Shown one piece after another: positions 18,725 through 29,467 of a DNA stretch of 64,000 nt (positions are counted from its first letter, which is position 1; each line of letters opens with the position of its first letter). The position numbers were made by a program, and so were the translations under genes. The notes under the pieces were generated by a model that searched no databases, had not been told where the DNA came from, and saw nothing but the letters and a program-made list of their open reading frames with translations. Origin of the DNA: Thiobacillus sp. 0-1251 (GTDB taxonomy: Bacteria > Pseudomonadota > Gammaproteobacteria > Burkholderiales > Thiobacillaceae); assembly GCA_001899305.1 (NCBI GenBank), contig MKWL01000001.1:496001-560000 (forward strand), in the 5' to 3' direction.

Positions 18725-19708
18725 TTAGGCGACGCGCCGGATCTTCTCGGATTCGCGCGCGATCAGGTCGTCAAGGGTGTCGTTCAGCTTCCATTCCGGT
18801 TCGAATCCGGTGAGCGCCCGCAGTTTGTTGAGCACCGGACGCCGATGTGTGACGTCCTCGAACTCCTCGCCGTAGGCATCCTTGTAGGAGATGTAGTGCA
18901 GTGGCGAGCTGCTGTGCGCGCGTTGCACGATCAGCGAGGCCAGGTCGTGGATGGAGATCTCCTGGTCGTTGCCGACGTTCACCACCTCGCCCCAGGCCGC
19001 CGGGCAGCCGGCGAGGCGATCCAGTGCCACCACGGTGTCGCGTACGTCGCAGAACGAGCGTGTCTGGTTGCCTTCGCCGTAGACGGTGAGCGGCTCGTTG
19101 TTGACCGCCTGCCTGACGAAACTGGGCACCACCATGCCGTAATGCCCGACCTGGTTGGGGCCGATGGTGTTGAACAGCCGCGCGACCACGATATTCAGGC
19201 CGTATTTGCGGGCATAGGAGAAGGCGAGGAACTCGTCCGCCAGCTTGGTCACGGCATAGGCCCAGCGCAGGCGGCCGGCGGAGGGCAGTACGATGTAGTC
19301 GATCTCGGAGAAACTGCTGCTGGTGTTGAAGCCATACACCTCCGAAGTCGAGGCGATGATGACCTGCGGGTTCCATCCTCCTTGCTGGATGGCGCGCAGG
19401 ATCCGTTCGGTGCCGGTCATGTTGGTCGCCATCACGGCCACCGGGTCCTCCAGTACCTTTTTCACGCCGACGACCGCGGCCATGTGGTAGATGCGATCGG
19501 CCCAGGCGACGGCTTTGTCGAGGCCATTCCAATGCAGGATGTCGGCCTCGGCAAAGCGGAAGGCAGGGTTGCCGCGGAAGGGGTCGATGTTCGTAAGCGA
19601 GCCCGTGCTCAAATTGTCGACGACATAGACCTGGTCGCCCAACGACAAATGGTGCTCTGTCAGATGCGATCCGATGAATCCTGCGCCGCCCGTGATCAAA
19701 ACATGCAT
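18725..19708 (-). CDS. NAD-dependent nucleotide-sugar epimerase/dehydratase
   Basis: This is an extended SDR enzyme of 327 residues from ATG 19708. The Rossmann motif GGAGFIG is at 7-13, S122 in STSEVYG and Y151-AVT-K155 form the catalytic triad, and RLFNTIGPNQVGHYGMVVP is typical of GalE/UDP-glucuronate-type enzymes. It probably converts a UDP-hexose or UDP-HexNAc to the donor used by the adjacent glycosyltransferase; C4 epimerisation is most likely but decarboxylation cannot be excluded. AGAGGTGG 5 bases before the ATG supports this start. It is the first gene of the exopolysaccharide operon. Confidence 0.85.
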   Translation of the reverse strand: MHVLITGGAGFIGSHLTEHHLSLGDQVYVVDNLSTGSLTNIDPFRGNPAFRFAEADILHWNGLDKAVAWADRIYHMAAVVGVKKVLEDPVAVMATNMTGTERILRAIQQGGWNPQVIIASTSEVYGFNTSSSFSEIDYIVLPSAGRLRWAYAVTKLADEFLAFSYARKYGLNIVVARLFNTIGPNQVGHYGMVVPSFVRQAVNNEPLTVYGEGNQTRSFCDVRDTVVALDRLAGCPAAWGEVVNVGNDQEISIHDLASLIVQRAHSSSPLHYISYKDAYGEEFEDVTHRRPVLNKLRALTGFEPEWKLNDTLDDLIARESEKIRRVA

Positions 19709-20134
19709 GTTCCACCTCTCCGAGTTTTCGGCATCCACTGCCGAACGATTAACAGGACGGCTGTGCGGTCCACGATCAAGGCCCAGTAAAAACAATGAGT
19801 TGTCTTTTTTTATTGGAAGGCCTGGCCGCCAGCATTGTGCCTATTCATGGTGCAGCAAGGAGCGTACCAATCCGTGCGCATGTAGATAGATCGCTTCAAG
19901 GGCACTTTTTGGGTGCATGCTCGTCCCTGTCTTATGGCGGCATCGAGGATTCGGGGCGCATTTTTGGGGCGGCATGTTGGCCTGTCATGTGCCCATCACC
20001 AATTTTTCCTATGGTTAATCAAGTGATGACATTTTTCTTGTCGTCAGTGGCACAGCCGTTGCTTGATGACGATCGGGCGGCATCGAATGCCATAGCCAAA
20101 TGGCGTGGCCCATTCCGGTAGGGAGAAACACTGC
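19709..20134. other. 426-bp divergent intergenic region between exopolysaccharide and glucan operons
   Basis: No gene is supported here. The segment is AT-richer than its flanks and holds the promoters for both operons. On the plus strand there is a strong sigma-54 match at 20048-20062. On the minus strand, 19842-19828 reads AGGCACAATGCTGGC, which has GG and GC spaced as in a sigma-54 site but a poor -12 half. An imperfect dyad TGATGAC/GTCGTCA (about 20022-20046) abuts the plus-strand site. Confidence 0.55.
20048..20062 (+). promoter_or_regulatory. Sigma-54 (-24/-12) promoter upstream of pgi
   Basis: The sequence TGGCACAGCCGTTGC followed by TT matches the RpoN consensus TGGCAC-N5-TTGCW, with the GG and GC dinucleotides exactly 10 bases apart. 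Transcription would begin about 12 bases downstream, leaving roughly 60 bases of leader before pgi. Such promoters require an AAA+ activator protein, which is not encoded in this window. Confidence 0.6.
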
Positions 20135-21802
20135 ATGGCATCATCAGTATTCGCGAAAGAGAAACAGGATGAGGTGACGGGACCGCTGCATCGCCCGGTC
20201 TGTCTTCAGTTGAAAGCGCATCAGACCATCATGGCGGCGGCCCATATGCGCGACCTATTCGCAACCGATCCGGCGCGCTTCGAGCGGTTCTCGCTGCAGG
20301 TCGGCGAGTTGTTGCTGGATTATTCGAAGAACCGCATCACCGACGAGACCATGGGTCTGCTGGTTCGGCTGGCCGAGGAGGCGGACGTGGCCGGCTGGCG
20401 CGACCGCATGTTCAGCGGCGACAAGATCAACAACACCGAGAATCGCGCGGTCCTGCATGTGGCCCTGCGCAACCGCAGCAATCATCCGGTCGTCGTCGAC
20501 GGCGAAGACGTGATGCCCAGGGTGAACGCGGTGATCGAGCGCATGGGCGCCTTCGCCGAGCGGGTGCGCAGCGGCGAGTGGCGCGGCTACACCGGCGAGC
20601 GCATCACCGATGTCGTCAACATCGGCATCGGTGGTTCCGACCTCGGCCCGCAGATGGTCTACCAGGCATTGAAGCCGTACCGCCATCCGCGTCTGAAGGT
20701 GCATTTCATCTCCAACATCGACGGCGCGCATGTGAAGGAGGCGCTGGAGACGCTGAATCCGGAAACGACGCTGTTCATCGTGTCGTCCAAGACCTTCACC
20801 ACGCAGGAGACGATGACCAACGCACACTATGCGCGTGCGTGGTTCCTGGCGCAGTCGCAGGCAGAGAAGCACATCGCACGGCATTTCGTGGCGGTGTCGA
20901 CCAACCGCGACGGGGTCGTCGCTTTCGGTATCGATCCCGCCAACATGTTCGAATTCTGGGACTGGGTGGGCGGACGCTATTCGCTGTGGTCGGCGATCGG
21001 GCTGTCGATCGTGCTGGCGGTGGGCGCAGAGCGCTTCGTCGAGCTACTGGAGGGCGCCCACGCCATGGACGAGCATTTTCGCCATGCGCCGCTGGCTGCC
21101 AACATGCCGGTCATCCTGGCGTTGCTGGGCGTGTGGTACAACAACTTCTTCGGTGCCGAGTCGCACGCGATCCTGCCGTATGACCATTACCTGCGCAGCC
21201 TGCCGGCCTACCTGGAGCAGGCCGACATGGAAAGCAACGGCAAATCGGTCGACCGCGACGGCAACATCGTTGACTACCCCACCGGCGCGATCGTCTGGGG
21301 CGCCACCGGCATCAATGGCCAGCACGCGTTCTACCAGCTGCTGCACCAGGGCACCAAGATCATCCCGGCCGATTTCATCGTGTCGGTCGAATCGCACACC
21401 GAATTGCAGGAACATCACGACATCCTGATCGCCAACTTCCTCGCGCAGACCGAGGCGCTGATGCGCGGCCGCACGCGCGAGGAGACGCAGGCGCAGACCG
21501 GGCAGTTCGTGTCGCACAAGGTGTTCGACGGCAACCACCCCAGCAACGCGATCCTGTTGCAGAAGCTGACGCCGCATGTGCTCGGTATGCTGATCGCACT
21601 GTACGAGCACAAGATCTTCGTGGAAGGCGTGATCTGGAATCTCAATTCCTACGACCAGTGGGGCGTGGAACTCGGCAAGCAGCTGGCCAGTCGCATCCTG
21701 CCCGAGTTGCATGCCGACGCACCGGTGGCGGGGCATGATGCCTCGACCAACGCGCTGATCAATTACTATCGCCGCATGAGTCATCCGCGCACTGGCCTAT
21801 AG
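20135..21802 (+). CDS. pgi: Glucose-6-phosphate isomerase
   Basis: This 555-residue enzyme interconverts fructose 6-phosphate and glucose 6-phosphate and feeds the glucan genes downstream. Signatures: [28 protein letters not shown], the [15 protein letters not shown] stretch with catalytic residues, and the C-terminal [19 protein letters not shown]. The start is ATG 20135, with AGGGAG 10 bases upstream; the frame stays open to 20105 but without other support. It is the first gene of the operon, and glk begins 7 bases after its stop. Confidence 0.95.
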   Translation: MASSVFAKEKQDEVTGPLHRPVCLQLKAHQTIMAAAHMRDLFATDPARFERFSLQVGELLLDYSKNRITDETMGLLVRLAEEADVAGWRDRMFSGDKINNTENRAVLHVALRNRSNHPVVVDGEDVMPRVNAVIERMGAFAERVRSGEWRGYTGERITDVVNIGIGGSDLGPQMVYQALKPYRHPRLKVHFISNIDGAHVKEALETLNPETTLFIVSSKTFTTQETMTNAHYARAWFLAQSQAEKHIARHFVAVSTNRDGVVAFGIDPANMFEFWDWVGGRYSLWSAIGLSIVLAVGAERFVELLEGAHAMDEHFRHAPLAANMPVILALLGVWYNNFFGAESHAILPYDHYLRSLPAYLEQADMESNGKSVDRDGNIVDYPTGAIVWGATGINGQHAFYQLLHQGTKIIPADFIVSVESHTELQEHHDILIANFLAQTEALMRGRTREETQAQTGQFVSHKVFDGNHPSNAILLQKLTPHVLGMLIALYEHKIFVEGVIWNLNSYDQWGVELGKQLASRILPELHADAPVAGHDASTNALINYYRRMSHPRTGL

Positions 21803-21809
21803 TTCGAAG

Positions 21810-22820
21810 ATGGAGTTGATTGCAGGCGATATTGGCGGAACCAAAAGCTGGCTGGCCTGGACGACCGGCGAGGCGGACGGTGCGATGCGCCTGCGCTTCG
21901 AGCGGGTGTATGCCAGTGCCGATTTTGCGTCTGCGGAAGCCTTGTTGCGGCAGTTCATCGCCGATTCACAGGATACGCCCCGGCCGGATCGGCTGGTCCT
22001 GGCGTTGCCGGGGCCGCTGCATGCGCAGCAGGTGCGCCTGACCAACCTCGACTGGACGGTCGATGCAGGCTCGCTGCAGGCTGTGCTGGGTATCGCCGAG
22101 GTTCAACTCATCAATGATTTTCAAGCTGCTGCCATGGGGGTGGCCGCCCTGTCGACGGCCGACCGGGTCGCGCTCAATTCGCAGCCGGCCGAGCCAGGCG
22201 GCGTGCGCGTCGTCACGGGCGCGGGGACGGGACTCGGTCTCGCTTTCATGCTGGCGGACGACACCGGGCACTACCGGACGTTTGCGACCGAGGGCGGACA
22301 TATCGACTTTGCGCCGGCCAGCCCGATCCAGGTGCGGCTTCTGGAACGCTTGCGTGAAGAATACGGTCATGTGTCCTGGGAGCGCGTGGCATCGGGTTCG
22401 GCCATGAACGATCTATACCGCTTTTGCTGCATCGAGCATGAACGGCCGTTGCCCGATGGCGTGGTGGATGGTGCCGAGCTTGCCGTGCGCGCCGAATCGG
22501 GCGATGCCGCCGCCGAAGCCGCACTGGATCTTTTTGTCGACTTGTACGGTGCATGGGTGGGCAACGTGGCATTGCTGTATCGGCCGCATGGCGGCCTGTA
22601 TATTGCGGGCGGGGTGAGTGCGCATTTGCGCATGCGGATGCAGTCCGCCCGCTTCATGGAAGCCGCCGTTGCCAAGGGCCGCATGCGCAGTGTGGTCGAG
22701 CGCACGCCGATTTTTCTGGTTACCAGCAGCAGGCTGGGCGTGGCGGGGGCGCTTGCAGTGGGGCAGGCCATGTCCCGTGGACAGCATCCCCGTCCCGTCC
22801 AGCAATCAATAACGAGATAG
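21810..22820 (+). CDS. glk: Glucokinase
   Basis: This 336-residue Glk-type hexokinase phosphorylates glucose with ATP. The phosphate-binding [17 protein letters not shown] opens the protein, [12 protein letters not shown] holds the catalytic Asp, and [10 protein letters not shown] and EGGHIDFAP follow as in the family. [10 protein letters not shown] lies near the C-terminus. In this operon it would recycle glucose released by the glucan hydrolases. It follows pgi by 7 bases and precedes glgC by 14. Confidence 0.92.
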   Translation: MELIAGDIGGTKSWLAWTTGEADGAMRLRFERVYASADFASAEALLRQFIADSQDTPRPDRLVLALPGPLHAQQVRLTNLDWTVDAGSLQAVLGIAEVQLINDFQAAAMGVAALSTADRVALNSQPAEPGGVRVVTGAGTGLGLAFMLADDTGHYRTFATEGGHIDFAPASPIQVRLLERLREEYGHVSWERVASGSAMNDLYRFCCIEHERPLPDGVVDGAELAVRAESGDAAAEAALDLFVDLYGAWVGNVALLYRPHGGLYIAGGVSAHLRMRMQSARFMEAAVAKGRMRSVVERTPIFLVTSSRLGVAGALAVGQAMSRGQHPRPVQQSITR

Positions 22821-22834
22821 ACGAGGAGCAGTTT

Positions 22835-24154
22835 ATGACTCTTTCCAAGGCCGAACAGGAACGCCTTTACCGCTATTACACCGAACCGAAAATGGTGACC
22901 GATCTCACCCGCAAGACGCTGGCGCTCGTGCTGGCGGGCGGGGAGGGTTCGCGGCTGAAGGACCTGACCGCCTGGCGCGCCAAGCCGGCCGTCCCGATCG
23001 GCGGCAAATACCGCATCATCGACTTCCCGCTGTCCAACTGCGTCAACTCCGGGATTCTCCGTATCGGCGTGCTCACGCAATACAAGTCGCACTCGTTGAT
23101 CCGGCATCTGCAGCGCGCCTGGGGTTTCATGCGTGCCGAGATCGGGGAGTTCGTCGAGATCCTGCCCGCGCAGCAGCGTACCCACAAGAAGGAGTGGTAT
23201 CAGGGGACGGCCGACGCGCTGTTCCAGAACATCGACATCATGCAGCGCCATCACCCGGAATACGTGCTGGTGCTTGGCGGCGATCATGTCTACACCATGG
23301 ATTATTCGGAGATGCTGCTGTATCACGTGCAGACCGGCGCGGATTTCACCGTCGGCAGCATCGAGGTGCCGGCTGCCGAAGCAAGCGGATTCGGCGTGAT
23401 GTCGGTCGACGAAGAGATGCGCATCACCCGCTTCACCGAAAAACCCAAGGATCCCGACTGCATTCCCGGCAAACCCGGGACGGCCCTGGTATCGATGGGC
23501 ATCTATATTTTTTCCAAGGACTTCCTCTACAAGACGCTGATCGAGGATGCGGGAAAAACTAGCTCCAGCCACGATTTCGGCAAGGACATCATTCCCGCCA
23601 ACATCGGCGAAGCCCGCGCCATGGCCTTTCCTTTCCGCGATCGAAATGGCGAGCCCGCCTACTGGCGCGACGTGGGGACGCTATTTTCCTACTGGCAGAC
23701 CAACATGGAATTGTGCTCGATCGAGCCGGAGCTCAACCTGTACAACCGCGACTGGCCGATCTGGACCTACCAGCCGCAATATCCTCCCGCGAAATTCATT
23801 TTCGACGATGAAGGGCGGCGTGGCGAGGCGATCGATTCGCTGATCGCCGGCGGCTGCATCCTGTCGGGCGCGCGGGTCAAGCGTTCGGTGCTGTTTTTCG
23901 CCACCACGGTGGAAAGCTATAGCCTCATCAAGGACAGCGTGATCCTGCCCAAGGTCTCGATCGGCAGCAATTGCCGCATCACCCGCGCCATCATCGACAA
24001 GGGGACGGTCATTCCCGACGGCATGGTCATCGGCGAGGACCTGGTGGAAGACGCCAAGCGTTTCCACGTCACGCCCGAAGGCATCGTGCTGGTGACGCCC
24101 GCGATGCTCGGCCAGAATCTTTACGCGAGACTGCAGAATGACTACGACGGCTAA
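22835..24154 (+). CDS. glgC: Glucose-1-phosphate adenylyltransferase (ADP-glucose pyrophosphorylase)
   Basis: This 439-residue enzyme makes ADP-glucose from glucose 1-phosphate and ATP, the committed step of bacterial glycogen synthesis. [17 protein letters not shown] is the nucleotidyl site, [12 protein letters not shown] and [14 protein letters not shown] the substrate region, FTEKP the sugar-phosphate region, and a left-handed beta-helix forms the C-terminus. An allosteric enzyme is expected from family. The start at ATG 22835 has GAGGAG 6 bases upstream. Its end overlaps the GH57 gene by 17 bases. Confidence 0.96.
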   Translation: MTLSKAEQERLYRYYTEPKMVTDLTRKTLALVLAGGEGSRLKDLTAWRAKPAVPIGGKYRIIDFPLSNCVNSGILRIGVLTQYKSHSLIRHLQRAWGFMRAEIGEFVEILPAQQRTHKKEWYQGTADALFQNIDIMQRHHPEYVLVLGGDHVYTMDYSEMLLYHVQTGADFTVGSIEVPAAEASGFGVMSVDEEMRITRFTEKPKDPDCIPGKPGTALVSMGIYIFSKDFLYKTLIEDAGKTSSSHDFGKDIIPANIGEARAMAFPFRDRNGEPAYWRDVGTLFSYWQTNMELCSIEPELNLYNRDWPIWTYQPQYPPAKFIFDDEGRRGEAIDSLIAGGCILSGARVKRSVLFFATTVESYSLIKDSVILPKVSIGSNCRITRAIIDKGTVIPDGMVIGEDLVEDAKRFHVTPEGIVLVTPAMLGQNLYARLQNDYDG

Positions 24155-25871
24155 ATCGCTCAATGTGGTGCTGTGCTGGCACATGCACCAGCCGTATTAC
24201 CGGGAGGGCCTCAAGGGCGCCTACCATCTGCCCTGGGTGTACCTGCACGGCATCAAGGATTACAGCGACATGGCCGCGCATCTGGAGCGCTACCCGGCGA
24301 TGCGTACGGTAGTCAACTTTGCGCCGGTGCTGCTGGAGCAGCTGGACGATTATGCCCAGCAGCTCGACGTATTGCTGAAGCACGGCAAACCCACCCAGGA
24401 CCACATGCTGAACCTGCTGTCCGGGGTCGAACGCATCCCGTCCGATGCCACCAGCCGTTTGCGCATCGTGCGGGATTGCCAGCGCTGCAACGCGACGCGC
24501 ATGATCCACCCATACCCTGCCTTCCATCGTCTGTTGAGCATGATCGGTGTGGCCGACGAAGCGGATGGCGATAGTACCGGGCTTCCCGGGCTGATGGGTT
24601 ACCTGTCCGAGCAGTATTTCCTCGATCTGCTGACCTGGTATCACCTCGTCTGGCTGGGGCATTCGCTCAGGCAACTGCCGCTGGTTCAGCGCTTGATGAC
24701 ACAGGAAAAGCATTATTCGGCAGCCGACCGCCATGAACTGCTGCACCTGATTCAGCACTGCATCGCCGGACTGATTCCGCGCTATCGCGCGCTCGCCCAA
24801 CGCGGCCAGATCGAGTTGTCGATGACCCCTTACGGCCATCCCATCGTGCCCCTGCTGAACGATTTTTCCAACCTGCGCGATGCGATGCCCGATGCGCCTG
24901 TCCCTGATGCGTCCAGTTATCCGGGTGGCGCAGTGCGATCGCACTGGCATTTACAGCATGGCGTCGAGGTGTTCGAGCGTCATTTCGGCATGAAGCCGTC
25001 TGGCGTATGGCTGTCTGAAGGCGGCGTCAGTGAAGATGCACTGGCCCAGCTCGACAGGATGGGGTTCGCCTGGACGGCGTCGGGCGAGGGCGTATGGCGC
25101 AACAGCTGCGACAAGTCGGGATGCCCGCCCGAGCAGACGCAAACCAAGCGTGCGCTGTTCTCCCCCGCCCAGGTCGATGGCTTCAAGACGCGGGTTTTCT
25201 TTCGCGACGATGGCCTGTCGGATCTGATCGGCTTCAAGTACAGCGACTGGCACGCCGACGACGCGGTGGGCGACTTCGTTCAGCACCTGGAGAATATCGC
25301 CACCTTTTTCGGCAAGGATGCGAATCGGCATGTCGTCTCGGTCATTCTCGACGGCGAGAATGCCTGGGAGTATTACCCCGACAACGGCCATCATTTCCTG
25401 ACCTCCCTCTATGCGACGCTGTCCAGCCATCCCACGCTCAAGATCGGGACCTTTGCCGAACAGGTCGCGCATATCCCGCCGAAGCCGATGAAGCGGCTGG
25501 CGGCCGGCAGCTGGGTATACGGCAGCTTTTCGACCTGGATCGGTTCGGACGACAAGAACCGCGGCTGGGATTATCTGGTTGCCGCCAAGCAGGCCTACGA
25601 CAGCGTGGTGGCAACCGGGAAACTGAACGCCGATCAATTGGCGCTGGCGACCCGCCAGCTCGCCGTCTGCGAGGGCTCGGACTGGTTCTGGTGGTTCGGC
25701 GATTACAACCCGGCAAGCAGCGTCAGCGATTTCGAGCAGCTGTATCGAACCCAGTTGCGCGAACTGTATCGTCTGCTGGGCGTCGCGCCGCCGGCCCTGC
25801 TGGATGTGCCGCTGTCGAGCGGCGGCGGCTGGGCGGAAAACGCCGGCACCATGCGCAGGAATGCCGGATGA
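24138..25871 (+). CDS. Glycoside hydrolase family 57 alpha-glucan enzyme
   Basis: This 577-residue GH57 protein has the motifs HMHQPYY near residue 15, WLSEGG (nucleophile Glu, near 295), and DGENAWE (acid Asp, near 410). Family members are alpha-amylases, amylopullulanases, branching enzymes or glucanotransferases. The single-domain build without the branching-enzyme C-terminal helices, and the presence of glgB nearby, favour a hydrolase (alpha-amylase type). It has no signal peptide, so it acts on intracellular glucan. It starts 17 bases inside glgC and ends in an ATGA overlap with malQ. Confidence 0.88.
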   Translation: MTTTAKSLNVVLCWHMHQPYYREGLKGAYHLPWVYLHGIKDYSDMAAHLERYPAMRTVVNFAPVLLEQLDDYAQQLDVLLKHGKPTQDHMLNLLSGVERIPSDATSRLRIVRDCQRCNATRMIHPYPAFHRLLSMIGVADEADGDSTGLPGLMGYLSEQYFLDLLTWYHLVWLGHSLRQLPLVQRLMTQEKHYSAADRHELLHLIQHCIAGLIPRYRALAQRGQIELSMTPYGHPIVPLLNDFSNLRDAMPDAPVPDASSYPGGAVRSHWHLQHGVEVFERHFGMKPSGVWLSEGGVSEDALAQLDRMGFAWTASGEGVWRNSCDKSGCPPEQTQTKRALFSPAQVDGFKTRVFFRDDGLSDLIGFKYSDWHADDAVGDFVQHLENIATFFGKDANRHVVSVILDGENAWEYYPDNGHHFLTSLYATLSSHPTLKIGTFAEQVAHIPPKPMKRLAAGSWVYGSFSTWIGSDDKNRGWDYLVAAKQAYDSVVATGKLNADQLALATRQLAVCEGSDWFWWFGDYNPASSVSDFEQLYRTQLRELYRLLGVAPPALLDVPLSSGGGWAENAGTMRRNAG

Positions 25872-27220
25872 ATTTCAACACGCGCCGCGCCGGCATTCTG
25901 TTGCACCCGACGTCGCTGCCATCCTGCGCGCTGGAAGACGTCGAGCGCTGGCTGGATTTCCTGCAGGCGGCCGGCATCACGGTATGGCAGATGCTGCCGC
26001 TCGGCATTCCGCTGTCCGGACTGTCCCCCTACCAGTGCGCCTCGGCGTTTGCGGTCAATCCTGCGCTGTTTCCCGGCGCGCGCGCCGACATGCGCGGTTT
26101 CTCCAGTTGGCGCAAGAAGCAGCACCACTGGCTGGACGATTACGCGCGCTTCATGGTGATCAAGCAGGAGCAGGGCGGCGCTCCCTGGACCGATTGGCCG
26201 CGTGAACTGCGCGATCGCGATGCGCAGACGCTGTCCGCGTTCGACGTCAGCCATGCCGATGCATTGAAAGCCGTCATGGCCGAGCAGTATCGGTCCGCCG
26301 TGCGGGGGCAGACCATCCGTGCGGCGGCAGCGGAACGCGGCATCCGGATGTTCGGTGACATGCCGATTTTCGTTGCGCACGACAGTGCCGACGTGTGGGC
26401 CCAGCGGCATCTCTTCCTGCTGGATGAAACGGGACATCCCACCGTGGTAACTGGGGTGCCGCCGGATTATTTTTCCGAAACGGGGCAGCGCTGGGGCAAT
26501 CCGCATTACAACTGGGACGTGATGCAGGCCGACGACTTCGCCTGGTGGCGGGCTCGGCTGCGTGCCCATTTCGAGTGGTTCGATCTGGTTCGTATCGACC
26601 ATTTCCGTGGGCTGTGCGCGGCCTGGACGATTCCGGCCAGCGAACCGACCGCCATTCATGGCGAGTGGCGTGCGACTCCTGGCGCAGCGCTGCTGCAGGC
26701 AATCAGTGCTGAAATGCGGGACTTGCCGCTGGTGGCCGAGGATCTCGGCATCATCACGCCGGACGTGACCGCGTTGAGACACCAGTTCGGGCTGCCCGGC
26801 ATGTCCGTGCTGCAGTTCGCATTCGACGCCCATGCCGACAACCCGCACAAGCCCGAGAATGTACAGCCCGATACGGTGTATTACACCGGTACGCACGACA
26901 ACGACACCACGCTGGGCTGGTGGCGCACGCTGCCCGATCATGTCCGGTTCGAGGTCATGCAGCGGCTGGGCGTTTCGGATCCCGACACAGTCCTGGACGC
27001 GATGATGGCCACGGTGCTGGAAAGTCGTGCTGCCCTGGCGATGCTGCCACTCCAGGATGTACTGCACCTCGGCAGCGAGGCGCGCATGAATACGCCCGGC
27101 ACGGACAGCGGCAACTGGGCCTGGCGGTTTGAATGGAATGCGCTGGCGCCGGACTTGGCGCCCCGTTTGCGACAACAATTACAGAAAGCCAATCGATGCG
27201 AGAGTCAGTCCACGCCATGA
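25868..27220 (+). CDS. malQ: 4-alpha-glucanotransferase (amylomaltase)
   Basis: This 450-residue GH77 enzyme disproportionates malto-oligosaccharides. The start RRAGILLHPTSLPS, WQMLPLG, SPYQCASAFAVNP, and the catalytic stretches FDLVRIDHFRGL (nucleophile Asp) and PLVAEDLGIIT (acid Glu) are intact, with YTGTHDNDTTLGWW further on. It is somewhat short for the family but complete at both ends. The start codon overlaps the GH57 stop (ATGA at 25868-25871), and its own stop overlaps glgB in the same way. Confidence 0.94.
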   Translation: MNFNTRRAGILLHPTSLPSCALEDVERWLDFLQAAGITVWQMLPLGIPLSGLSPYQCASAFAVNPALFPGARADMRGFSSWRKKQHHWLDDYARFMVIKQEQGGAPWTDWPRELRDRDAQTLSAFDVSHADALKAVMAEQYRSAVRGQTIRAAAAERGIRMFGDMPIFVAHDSADVWAQRHLFLLDETGHPTVVTGVPPDYFSETGQRWGNPHYNWDVMQADDFAWWRARLRAHFEWFDLVRIDHFRGLCAAWTIPASEPTAIHGEWRATPGAALLQAISAEMRDLPLVAEDLGIITPDVTALRHQFGLPGMSVLQFAFDAHADNPHKPENVQPDTVYYTGTHDNDTTLGWWRTLPDHVRFEVMQRLGVSDPDTVLDAMMATVLESRAALAMLPLQDVLHLGSEARMNTPGTDSGNWAWRFEWNALAPDLAPRLRQQLQKANRCESQSTP

Positions 27221-29433
27221 ATGCCCCCCTTCAATCGTTGGCGGGCGCGTCCCTGCCCGTCGTCAGCACACCGATCATGCGGGTGCAGGCCGGTACGCAT
27301 CACGACCCGTTCGAAGTGCTGGGGCTGCATCCGCAGCCTGACGGGCGCGTCCTGATCCGAGTCTTCCTTCCAGCAGCCGAGGCCGTCGAACTCGCGGCGA
27401 CCGGCGCACGCATGACGCGCGTGGCGGGTACAGATTGCTTCGAACTGCTCCTGCCGCACGACAGCACAGCCGAGAAGCATCCGCTGCTGCGCTGGCAGGA
27501 CAAGGGGCGGGGCGACTGGCATACCACGCAATGCCCGTATACCTTCGACGCGCAACTGGGCGAAATGGATCTGCATCTGTTCGGCGAAGGACGGCATCTG
27601 GAAATCTGGAAGGTGCTGGGTGCGCGGCTGAAGACCATCGACGGTGTCGATGGGTGCCTGTTTGCGGTATGGGCGCCGGCCGTGCAGCGTGTCAGCGTGG
27701 TGGGCGATTTCAACGCGTGGGACGGCCGCCGTCATCCGATGCGCTGCCGCGGCGTGTCCGGCGTATGGGAGTTGTTCATCCCCGGCCTGGATGCCGGTCA
27801 CGCCTACAAGTTCGAAATTCTCGGCAGCCACGGCCAGCTGGTGACCAAGACCGATCCCTATGCGCGGCGCATGTTCCTGCGTCCCGAGACCACCAGCCGC
27901 GTGCCTGACGACACGCCATACGCATGGGGCGATGGCAGCTGGATGGAGGCCCGGGCCCGATTCGACTGGCAGCACAGCCCGGTCAGCATCTACGAACTGC
28001 ACCCCGGTTCCTGGCGGCGGCATGTCGACGGCAGCTTTTATACCTGGGGCGAGCTCGTGACCGAGCTGATCCCCTACGTGCTGGACCTCGGCTACACACA
28101 CATCGAGCTTCTGCCGGTGGCCGAGCATCCGCTCGATGCCTCGTGGGGCTACCAGGTGTCGGGCTATTACGCGCCGACTGCACGCTTCGGCTCGCCCGAT
28201 GACTTCCGTGCCTTCGTCGATGCCTGCCACCAGGCTGGCATCGGTGTGCTGCTCGACTGGGTGCCCGCACACTTTCCGAAGGATGATTTCGCGCTGGCGC
28301 GTTTCACCGGCGAGCCGGTCTACGAGCACGCCGACCCGCGCCGTGGCGAGCATCAGGAATGGGGTACGCTGGTGTTCGACTTCGGCCGCAACGAAGTGCG
28401 CAATTTTCTGGTGGCCAATGCGCTCTACTGGCTGGACGAATTCCACATCGACGGCCTGCGCGTCGATGCGGTCGCCTCGATGCTGTATCTGGACTATTCG
28501 CGGCAGCCGGGCGAATGGCTGCCGAACCAGTATGGTGGGCGCGAGAACATCGAGGCGGTGCATTTCCTGCGCGAGATGAATACCGAAGTGCACGCCCGCT
28601 TCCCTGGCGTGCTGACCATCGCCGAGGAATCGACCGCGTGGCCGGCGGTATCGCGTCCGGTCGAGCTTGGCGGGCTGGGCTTCTCGATGAAATGGAATAT
28701 GGGCTGGATGAACGACAGCCTCGACTACATCGAGAAGGAGCCGATCTACCGCAAGTACCAGCACAATCAGCTGACCTTCAGCCAGATGTATGCGTGGACC
28801 GAGAACTTCGTGCTGCCGTTGTCGCATGACGAAGTGGTGCACATGAAGAAAAGCATGCTCGACAAGATGCCGGGCGACGTCTGGCAGCGCTTTGCCAACC
28901 TGCGTCTGTTCTACGCCTGGCATTACGCGCATCCGGGCAAGAAGCTGCTGTTCATGGGCAGCGAATTCGGCCAATGGAACGAATGGAAGGAAGCCGGCCA
29001 ACTCGACTGGGTGCTGCTCGAGTTTCCCGCGCATGACAGCATCCGCGCGCTGCTGCGCGATCTGAACCGGCTCTATCGCAGCGAGACGGCATTGCATGAA
29101 TTCGACTTCGATCCGCGCGGATTTCGCTGGATCGATTGCCACGATGCCGACCAGTCGGTGTTGAGCCTCGTGCGGCAGGGGCAGGATGCGTCCGCACAGA
29201 TGGTGGTGCTGCTCAATTTCACGCCGGTACCGCGTCGGGGCTATCGCATCGGCGTGCCGTCGGGCACCGCATGGTGCGAGATGCTGAACACCGACTCGAT
29301 GTATTACGGCGGCAGCAACCTCGGCAACGGCCAGCCGCTGCACCCGCAGAATCTGCCCTGGATGGGGTTCGACCATTCCGTCGAAGTGACGCTGCCGCCG
29401 CTGGGGGCGATCTTTCTCAAACCCTGCAGTTGA
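27217..29433 (+). CDS. glgB: 1,4-alpha-glucan branching enzyme
   Basis: This 738-residue GH13 enzyme introduces alpha-1,6 branches into glycogen. Two N-terminal CBM48-type regions (HHDPFEVLGLHPQ and VWAPAVQRVSVVGDFNAWDG) precede the barrel. The barrel carries GYQVSGYYAPTARFG, DGLRVDAVASMLYLDY (nucleophile Asp), AEESTAWP (acid Glu) and LPLSHDEVVH. The start at ATG 27217 overlaps the malQ stop, like the other couplings in this operon; an upstream ATG at 27196 is possible. Confidence 0.96.
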   Translation: MNAPLQSLAGASLPVVSTPIMRVQAGTHHDPFEVLGLHPQPDGRVLIRVFLPAAEAVELAATGARMTRVAGTDCFELLLPHDSTAEKHPLLRWQDKGRGDWHTTQCPYTFDAQLGEMDLHLFGEGRHLEIWKVLGARLKTIDGVDGCLFAVWAPAVQRVSVVGDFNAWDGRRHPMRCRGVSGVWELFIPGLDAGHAYKFEILGSHGQLVTKTDPYARRMFLRPETTSRVPDDTPYAWGDGSWMEARARFDWQHSPVSIYELHPGSWRRHVDGSFYTWGELVTELIPYVLDLGYTHIELLPVAEHPLDASWGYQVSGYYAPTARFGSPDDFRAFVDACHQAGIGVLLDWVPAHFPKDDFALARFTGEPVYEHADPRRGEHQEWGTLVFDFGRNEVRNFLVANALYWLDEFHIDGLRVDAVASMLYLDYSRQPGEWLPNQYGGRENIEAVHFLREMNTEVHARFPGVLTIAEESTAWPAVSRPVELGGLGFSMKWNMGWMNDSLDYIEKEPIYRKYQHNQLTFSQMYAWTENFVLPLSHDEVVHMKKSMLDKMPGDVWQRFANLRLFYAWHYAHPGKKLLFMGSEFGQWNEWKEAGQLDWVLLEFPAHDSIRALLRDLNRLYRSETALHEFDFDPRGFRWIDCHDADQSVLSLVRQGQDASAQMVVLLNFTPVPRRGYRIGVPSGTAWCEMLNTDSMYYGGSNLGNGQPLHPQNLPWMGFDHSVEVTLPPLGAIFLKPCS

Positions 29434-29467
29434 TTCGATCCAATAAAATTAGGGACAAAAACCAATA

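Noticed and set aside
17669-19789. 706-codon plus-strand open frame opposite the glycosyltransferase and epimerase.
   Set aside because: Antisense shadow; the minus-strand proteins have full catalytic motifs and ribosome-binding sites.
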